Notes under the pieces: generated by a model
What the model was told of the DNA's origin: nothing
The model's input: only the letters and a program-made list of their open reading frames with translations
Databases searched by the model: none
Program-made: the position numbers and the translations under genes
In this document: positions 33,160 through 36,883 of the stretch, piece after piece
Layout of the letters: each line of letters starts with the position of its first letter
Numbering within the stretch: the first letter of the stretch is position 1
Origin: Hahella ganghwensis DSM 17046
GTDB lineage: Bacteria; Pseudomonadota; Gammaproteobacteria; Pseudomonadales; Oleiphilaceae
Length of the DNA: 36,883 nucleotides
Direction: 5' to 3'
NCBI RefSeq assembly: GCF_000376785.1
Contig: NZ_AQXX01000077.1
Coordinates: 1-36,883 of the forward strand

Positions 33160-33193
33160 CTCGGTGGGGCGAACAACATGGCGCTTGTTATGC
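33160..33193 (-). repeat. Half attC of cassette 2
   Basis: On the minus strand it starts GCATAACAAGCGCCATG (R''/L''-like) but the matching L'/R' arm (…CATGGCGCGTTATGC-like) is absent; the 54-bp repeat follows instead. It probably cannot recombine normally. Confidence 0.5.
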
Positions 33194-33198
33194 TGCTT

Positions 33199-33423
33199 CT
33201 ATACTTCGTCACGGAGTCTTTCTCTTGCCTCAGAAATAATATCTGACCAATTTTCAGAGAATGGCTCAGCTAGAACCTTCTCAAAAATGCATGTGAGATT
33301 CCACAGAGCCCTTTGTTCTGCCTGATCTTCAATACTTAACTTGTCTTCATCAGAGAACCTAGATAGCAACTCAAACAAAACCAAAGCCTCATCTTTTGTT
33401 AGCTTGATGGATACTTCGTCCAT
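33199..33423 (-). CDS. Integron cassette 2: small acidic hypothetical protein
   Basis: 74 residues, all-helical appearance, strongly acidic: SIKLTKDEALVLFELLSRFSDED, then ALWNLTCIFEKVLAEPF. The pattern (KLTKDEALVLFELLxRF...D) is one I associate with small hypothetical proteins in diverse bacteria, some linked to toxin-immunity loci; no function is assigned. No Shine-Dalgarno of note. The start lies 12 bases from the attC of the next cassette, so the leader is very short. Confidence 0.65.
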   Translation of the reverse strand: MDEVSIKLTKDEALVLFELLSRFSDEDKLSIEDQAEQRALWNLTCIFEKVLAEPFSENWSDIISEARERLRDEV

Positions 33424-33434
33424 GCTTCCTCACA

Positions 33435-33546
33435 GATAACGCCCACAGCATGGGAGACAAGCCGGAGCTGCACTTTGTGCAAGCATTTTAATGCGCACAA
33501 AATTCAGCGGAGCGTTTGGCTTCCCATAGTTGTGCTGGTTATACGC
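33435..33546 (-). repeat. attC site of cassette 3
   Basis: 112 bases from GATAACGCC (33435-33443) to GGTTATACGC (33537-33546). Inner arms CCCACAGCATGGGA and TCCCATAGTTGTG pair imperfectly, with GACAAGCC/GGCTT further in. The loop region contains a second dyad, TGCACTTTGTGCA. Confidence 0.75.
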
Positions 33547-33655
33547 TCTTTTAATACTCAACATAAATATACCCATAGTCTGTAATATTTTTTTGTGCTT
33601 CTTGCATCGATTGTATTTCATTAAGGAGGTTGGATTTAGCGACTCTTTTTTCGTA

Positions 33656-33994
33656 CTAGCCACATTGATTTGATGCATAGATAAATTCAATAAGTACATC
33701 TTCACCTGAGTCACTGCCCCATATATTTATTTGGTGCGAGTATTTGTAGTCATACTGAATCGCAGGTAGGTAAAATGAAATACTATCTTCTCTATTATAG
33801 AGATCGGAAGCCAACTCAGCTATTTTTTCGGGAGATCCATACCGCCCCCAATATCCTGGGGCATCATTAACGTAGTAACCTCCTTTTCCTCCCATCTCGA
33901 AAAAATATCGAATTTTTGGCAAAAGACTTTTTATTGGCCTCCCAATAGAGACATCCCACAAAGTATATAAATAGTCTCGTTTTCTAATTTTCAT
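33656..33994 (-). CDS. Integron cassette 3: hypothetical protein
   Basis: 112 residues, aromatic-rich (YFFEMGGKGGYYVNDAPGYWGRYG, SISFYLPAIQYDYKYSHQINIWG). Not recognised; the compact alpha/beta composition resembles cassette-borne or immunity-type proteins. Its ATG sits at the very end of the second 54-bp repeat copy, so the repeat supplies its leader. AT-rich codon use contrasts with the core genes at the left of the window. About 110 bases separate its stop from its attC. Confidence 0.6.
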   Translation of the reverse strand: MKIRKRDYLYTLWDVSIGRPIKSLLPKIRYFFEMGGKGGYYVNDAPGYWGRYGSPEKIAELASDLYNREDSISFYLPAIQYDYKYSHQINIWGSDSGEDVLIEFIYASNQCG

Positions 33995-34047
33995 CCGGGT
34001 TCACTTTGTTACTGCAACACTCTTGTATAAACCGTGTAGGAACCAGC
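33994..34047. repeat. 54-bp direct repeat, copy 2
   Basis: Second copy of the 33106-33159 repeat, 53 of 54 identical, again joined to a half attC on its right and to the next cassette's leader on its left. Confidence 0.9.
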
Positions 34048-34079
34048 TGTATTTTGTCCGTTTGAAGAGCTTGTTAGGT
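34048..34079 (-). repeat. Half attC of the DinB-like cassette
   Basis: On the minus strand it begins CACCTAACAAGCTCTTCAAA (R''/L'' arm); no complementary TTTGAAGAGC...GTTAGG arm occurs before the next gene. The 54-bp repeat follows directly. Confidence 0.5.
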
Positions 34080-34577
34080 GCTAAGCCCAGCCCTTCTTGA
34101 AGGCTCGACTTGATGCAGATATCGCGTAAATGTATCTTTTGGACGTTCAAGATTATTTTCTGCCAGCACTCTAGATGCCATACCTCTGTGGTTACTACCA
34201 TGAGTTAATAAATGGAGCAGTATCTCTTCGACTGACATCTGCCCTGTATCACCATCGACAAAATTAAATGAAACAATCCTTTTCAGTTCTTCTTTGGATG
34301 TTGATTCTGCAAAATCAACTAACCATGAGTCATTTTGATTCATTGTCTCACGTAGCTCTGATAACGTTGGGGTCTCTACTGTATTATCACCACTATATTT
34401 TTCAGGCTCACCTAAGATTCGGCTGATAAATAGACTATCAACGACCGCAGTATGGTTTAAGATTCTGATGAAAAATGTACTATCACTTTCTGGAAGTTTT
34501 GAGAACTGCTGTTCTCCAAAGTTAAGCAACTCATTATTTGCCCACTTTTTATATTGAAACGCCTTAGCAAACTGCAT
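34074..34577 (-). CDS. Integron cassette 4: DinB-family metalloprotein
   Basis: 167 residues, four-helix DinB/YfiT-like fold. The metal triad is visible: His42 in ILNHTAVVDSLF, and His126 and His130 in LLTHGSNHRG. Members are Ni/Zn/Fe-binding, and several act as thiol (bacillithiol/mycothiol/glutathione)-dependent transferases or maleylpyruvate isomerases; the specific activity here is unknown. The start is the ATG at 34577 (MQFAKAFQYKKW), where homology begins; a longer frame upstream runs through the neighbouring attC. The stop codon overlaps the R'' core of its attC. Confidence 0.8.
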   Translation of the reverse strand: MQFAKAFQYKKWANNELLNFGEQQFSKLPESDSTFFIRILNHTAVVDSLFISRILGEPEKYSGDNTVETPTLSELRETMNQNDSWLVDFAESTSKEELKRIVSFNFVDGDTGQMSVEEILLHLLTHGSNHRGMASRVLAENNLERPKDTFTRYLHQVEPSRRAGLST

Positions 34578-34621
34578 TTTTACTCCATTTTTATTAGTTG
34601 TTTTTGCTGAAACTGACCGGC

Positions 34622-34678
34622 ACCTAACGCGTTGCCAAATTGCGCCGCCAGGCGTCAATTCGAGCAGTTTGTTATGTA
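34622..34678 (-). repeat. attC site of cassette 5
   Basis: A compact 57-base site: ACCTAACGC (34622-34630) to GTTATGT (34671-34677). The arms GTTGCCAAATTGCGCC and GGCGTCAATTCGAGCAG pair imperfectly with extra bases, a classic attC hairpin. Confidence 0.85.
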
Positions 34679-35208
34679 TTTGGCACCTCATTATTGATAC
34701 TTAAATAAGGTGCCCCATGTTTGTTTTTGCCAATAACTGTTGCTGCAGCTCGATCACCAATATTAAGTAATTTTGTTGGCTTTTTGATAGCACCAGATAA
34801 ATAACCATCGGCTTGATCGCAAAGATAGCCCCATTCATAGTCTTTTGTAATTATCATGGTGTAAACATCTCCAGTTTCGCAACTATCTATAGCTGACTGT
34901 TTTCTCTTTTTTATTGCTTCTCGTTCAGAGCGTTCTTCGGGGCTAATCTGGCTTACCGAGCAATATTTATCATCTTGATAGGTGACATATACAGGTATCC
35001 TTTCACCACATATAGTTTCTTCTTTACCAGCTACATGAAGCTCTAGCTCTCTACCTTTTTGCTCTAATACTCTTAGTTGTGCTTCCGTACCATCCTCTAG
35101 CTCTACAATATAACCCAGATCAAATCTTGACTTAATTAACGCAAATGTTGGTTGAATCCACCTCCTATTGCCTAACGAGGCTGTAGAAAAACTCTGGGAT
35201 TTCCACAA
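34672..35208 (-). CDS. Integron cassette 5: S1/OB-like hypothetical protein with MITE-derived N-terminus
   Basis: Up to 178 residues. The C-terminal part (GDVYTMIITKDYEWGYLCDQADGYLSG..., LNIGDRAAATVIGKNKHGAPYLSI) looks like an S1-type OB fold; the N-terminal part (GYIVELEDGTEAQLRV) may be another OB-like strand set. The open frame starts at a TTG at 35208 within the inserted MITE and reads through the attC core (LGNRR). A strong AGGAGGT at about 35158-35164 is followed by no ATG, GTG or TTG at usual spacing, so the true start is uncertain and the MITE may have altered it. RNA binding is an inference from fold only. Confidence 0.55.
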   Translation of the reverse strand: MWKSQSFSTASLGNRRWIQPTFALIKSRFDLGYIVELEDGTEAQLRVLEQKGRELELHVAGKEETICGERIPVYVTYQDDKYCSVSQISPEERSEREAIKKRKQSAIDSCETGDVYTMIITKDYEWGYLCDQADGYLSGAIKKPTKLLNIGDRAAATVIGKNKHGAPYLSINNEVPNT

Positions 35209-35408
35209 CCTTTAAAAATGATCAAAATACGACCTACCATATGCGCTTCTACGTGAATTCTGCATGCATTTCACCCTTTACTTTCTTCAAAATTTTACGT
35301 AACGCGCGGCCAGAAAAATGTGTTGAGATTTTCCTACAGCCTCAACGCCTTGCTCTGGGCAAACCGAAGCGCAGCGTAGGGTTGTCCCTAGCAGCACTTT
35401 GTTATAAG
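35169..35408 (-). repeat. attC site of cassette 6, interrupted by a MITE
   Basis: The left core GCCTAAC (35170-35176) and right part (35344-35408: AACGCCTTGCTCTGGGC ... GCACTTTGTTATAAGC) give an ordinary attC of about 70 bases once the 167-base insertion and one AAC are removed. The inner arms GCAAACCGAAGCGCAGC/GCAGCAC are imperfect. Confidence 0.75.
35177..35343. mobile_element. 167-bp MITE with GAGGCTGTAG terminal inverted repeats
   Basis: Terminal repeats GAGGCTGTAGAAAA (left) and, on the other strand from the right end, GAGGCTGTAGGAAAA match at 14 of the first 15 bases. The element is flanked by the direct repeat AAC (35174-35176 and 35344-35346), which fits a 3-bp target duplication. 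It contains no transposase frame. Its removal with one AAC recreates an intact attC. The ends resemble those of some IS elements beginning GAGGCTGT; the mobilising family was not identified. Confidence 0.8.
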
Positions 35409-36008
35409 CCGCCGCTCCAATTTTGTAATTGCTTTTAATATTTCTTCTCGATTCTGCGCTGCCTTTACCCATTTAGGGAGCCTCGTAAAGTACGACCACT
35501 TGGTGCCGCTTGATACTCTGTGCTGTGCCGCTATGTACTCTTTTAGGTGCTTGAGATGCTCAGCACCATAAACCCAGACAGTGCCGTGACGTGTAGGTTC
35601 TTTTAGTGCCAACTCAAGACCAAAGAACGGATCAATTGCATGATCAGATGGCTCAGTGCGTGTAAACTCCAACGCAACTTCGTTTTCTGAATTACATTGT
35701 GGACACTTTTCACTTGAAGACTCTGACTTAATTTTAGAGGCATCTTCTAATTCTTTCTCTACCCGAACCCACTTGAGGCCACAAGAACGACAGGGACGCT
35801 TACCCATACCAAGAACTGGACCATGCCAACCATCACGCTCAGTTTTCATTGAATGTGAACAGCTGTGACAAAGAAAGGTTGCACGCCAATCCCTCCACAT
35901 AGGATTGCCGTCTATAACGCCTACACCACCACACTTTGGACAGACAGCTTCAATATAAGTCGCCCAATGTAATAGCGGATATCCTTCGTCTATATATCTC
36001 GTGCTCAT
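35388..36008 (-). CDS. Integron cassette 6: multi-zinc-ribbon protein
   Basis: 206 residues. Cys pairs come in order: CPKCGGVG (near residue 23) with CHSCSH (near 48), CRSCGLKW (near 73), and CPQCNSEN (near 102). This indicates two zinc ribbons. The C-terminal half (FFGLELALKEPTRHGTVWVYGAEHLKHLKEYIAAQHR...WVKAAQNREEILKAITKLERRL) is helical. This looks like a family of cassette- and island-borne zinc-ribbon proteins I have seen without known function; binding of nucleic acid or protein is a guess. The stop lies within its attC. Confidence 0.75.
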   Translation of the reverse strand: MSTRYIDEGYPLLHWATYIEAVCPKCGGVGVIDGNPMWRDWRATFLCHSCSHSMKTERDGWHGPVLGMGKRPCRSCGLKWVRVEKELEDASKIKSESSSEKCPQCNSENEVALEFTRTEPSDHAIDPFFGLELALKEPTRHGTVWVYGAEHLKHLKEYIAAQHRVSSGTKWSYFTRLPKWVKAAQNREEILKAITKLERRLITKCC

Positions 36009-36021
36009 ACTTTCTTAAGGC

Positions 36022-36118
36022 TTATAACGCCTCAAACACCGGCTTGGTGAAGTTGGCGGCTTTTTTGGAACAAAAAAGGTGACAGCTTTGCCAAATCCGC
36101 GTGATTTGACTTGTTAGC
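36022..36118 (-). repeat. attC site of cassette 7
   Basis: 97 bases from TTATAACGC (36022-36030) to TTGTTAGC. The inner region includes GGCTTTTTTG/CAAAAAAGGTG around GAA and arms CAAACACC/GGTGaagttgg. Its AAAAAGGTG stem resembles that of the first attC (32687-32794). Confidence 0.75.
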
Positions 36119-36542
36119 AGTTGCCAAGCCGAACCTCCCCTGACTCAAGAACACCAACTATCAAGCTATGATAAGGGTCTTGCGCATCTTCATTTATTGC
36201 CCATTGCCAATCTACTATTTCGGTATCAGTTGTAAATAGTAGCCTGACTCCATTTTCAAAACTCAGTTCTAAGCTTGAATCAGCGTTCAGGACCACTTTC
36301 GTTACCTTTTTACGCAGGGTCGCTGTAAGGATGGTAGCTTTAGCAATATCTTCTTTATCTATTGCTTCGGTTATCGGTGAATACTCGGACATTAGTTTGT
36401 TTAGAGCTGCCTCATCAGAAGAAACCATATTTTGAGAAATCAGCCAAAATCGGTCGAAATATAGGTCGAACGTATCCCCGAGACTAACCCTAGAATAAAA
36501 ATTCCCAAGTAGCTTTTCCTCTAATACTTCGATCGCGCTCAT
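36114..36542 (-). CDS. Integron cassette 7: hypothetical protein
   Basis: 142 residues, acidic, no signal or membrane segment. The N-terminus (VLEEKLLGNFYSRVSLGDTFDLYFDRFWLIS) and C-terminus (LELSFENGVRLLFTTDTEIVDWQWAIN...SLIVGVLESGEVRLG) have the strand pattern of small immunity-like proteins (DUF6188-like), but the match is not firm. The start is the ATG at 36542, 21 bases left of the next attC core. Its stop overlaps its own attC. Confidence 0.65.
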   Translation of the reverse strand: MSAIEVLEEKLLGNFYSRVSLGDTFDLYFDRFWLISQNMVSSDEAALNKLMSEYSPITEAIDKEDIAKATILTATLRKKVTKVVLNADSSLELSFENGVRLLFTTDTEIVDWQWAINEDAQDPYHSLIVGVLESGEVRLGNC

Positions 36543-36556
36543 AAGTTCCTAGTGAC

Positions 36557-36719
36557 TGCTAACATCTATGGACGCTCCACCTGTTGCAAGAAGATCCATT
36601 GATTAATTGGTTGTGCAGCCATCTATTCGGACTTTGCCTTACTGCCATGCCTATGTCCCTGATGATTTCCGCTAATCCGATTCTAAACATTTGGACGTTC
36701 TATTAAAACGATGTTAGGC
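36557..36719 (-). repeat. Long attC-like site at the right end
   Basis: GCTAACATC (36558-36566) and GATGTTAGGC (36710-36719) form the outer cores, with CTAACATC/GATGTTAG perfectly complementary. GGACG appears just inside both ends. The 163-base length is at the upper end for attC. It directly abuts the IS-related sequence on its right. Confidence 0.6.
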
Positions 36720-36802
36720 CCAGAGTTCTCGGATTACGGTTCAACCGATTTGCCATCAATTTGACCTTCCCACACACAACGCGACGTTAACATTCTATTT
36801 GT

Positions 36803-36883
36803 TCAAACCACTTGATAATGCTCGTCATAACTTCTGTGATGATAAAGCATTGCCCAAGCTATCCGAGCCAGTTTATTAGCTAG
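36803..36883 (-). mobile_element. IS110/IS1111-family transposase, C-terminal fragment (runs off the window)
   Basis: Reading leftward from the right edge: LANKLARIAWAMLYHHRSYD, ending DEHYQVV-stop at 36803. ANKxARIxWA is the conserved C-terminal block of IS110-type (DEDD) transposases. The rest of the gene lies outside. The 80-odd bases from 36720 to 36802 would be the IS end. The IS1111-attC subgroup is known to insert specifically in integron attC sites, which fits the adjacent site. Confidence 0.75.

Noticed and set aside
33430-33714. 94-codon leftward frame across the cassette 3 attC
   Set aside because: It reads through the attC hairpin and overlaps the more plausible cassette gene at 33656-33994.
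32687-36720. CRISPR array
   Set aside because: The repeated units are unequal palindromic attC sites separated by genes, not short direct repeats with uniform spacers.

Overview
The window looks like chromosomal DNA of a marine-type gammaproteobacterium, possibly Oceanospirillales/Hahella/Gynuella-like. The reasons are roughly balanced base composition in the core genes, a LodA-type quinoprotein oxidase pair, a TcyP cystine carrier, a DUF6316-like small protein and a sedentary-integron cassette array. The genus is an inference; no rRNA or housekeeping marker is present.

Region 1 (about 0.1-20.4 kb) is a small-molecule gene cluster. A methyltransferase and a TonB-dependent receptor run leftward. 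Diverging from them is a rightward run: MoeZ-type E1/rhodanese, JAMM (Mec+) peptidase, ThiS/CysO-type sulfur carrier ending in GG, a two-lobed family III CoA-transferase-like protein, an acyl-AMP ligase, an MFS carrier, a GH88-like protein, a ThDP enzyme, an acyl-thioester reductase fused to a class III aminotransferase, and an acyl-CoA dehydrogenase. A leftward MFS exporter and a PchR/PdtC-like AraC regulator close it; the regulator is split by a frameshift and has a strong Fur-box promoter. The E1/JAMM/carrier/CoA-transferase/ligase block with receptor and methyltransferase matches, from memory, the thiocarboxylate cassette of the PDTC (pyridine-2,6-dithiocarboxylate) cluster. The ThDP plus reductase-aminotransferase pair recalls PigD/PigE of prodigiosin biosynthesis. 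No dipicolinate genes, NRPS or PKS are seen. The likely product is therefore an iron-regulated thiocarboxylate metallophore on an unusual aminated (perhaps pyrroline) scaffold. This combination is the main candidate for an undescribed system.

Region 2 (about 20.8-28 kb) holds unrelated genes: a small membrane protein, a GH18-like protein without a signal peptide, an orphan family 3 solute-binding protein, the cystine symporter TcyP, two small proteins, and an MscS-type channel broken by a one-base excess in a G8 run.

Region 3 (28.1-32.4 kb) is a three-gene unit: ferritin-like protein, LodA-like cysteine-tryptophylquinone oxidase and its LodB-like flavoprotein. It suggests a secreted or periplasmic amino-acid oxidase with an extra di-metal protein.

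Region 4 (32.7-36.9 kb) is the distal end of an integron cassette array read leftward. It has seven cassette genes separated by attC sites, with visibly AT-richer coding sequence. One attC is split by a 167-bp MITE flanked by AAC duplications. Two attC sites are reduced to half-sites fused to the same 54-bp repeat. An IS110/IS1111-like transposase fragment abuts the last attC. The integrase is not in the window and should lie beyond the right edge.
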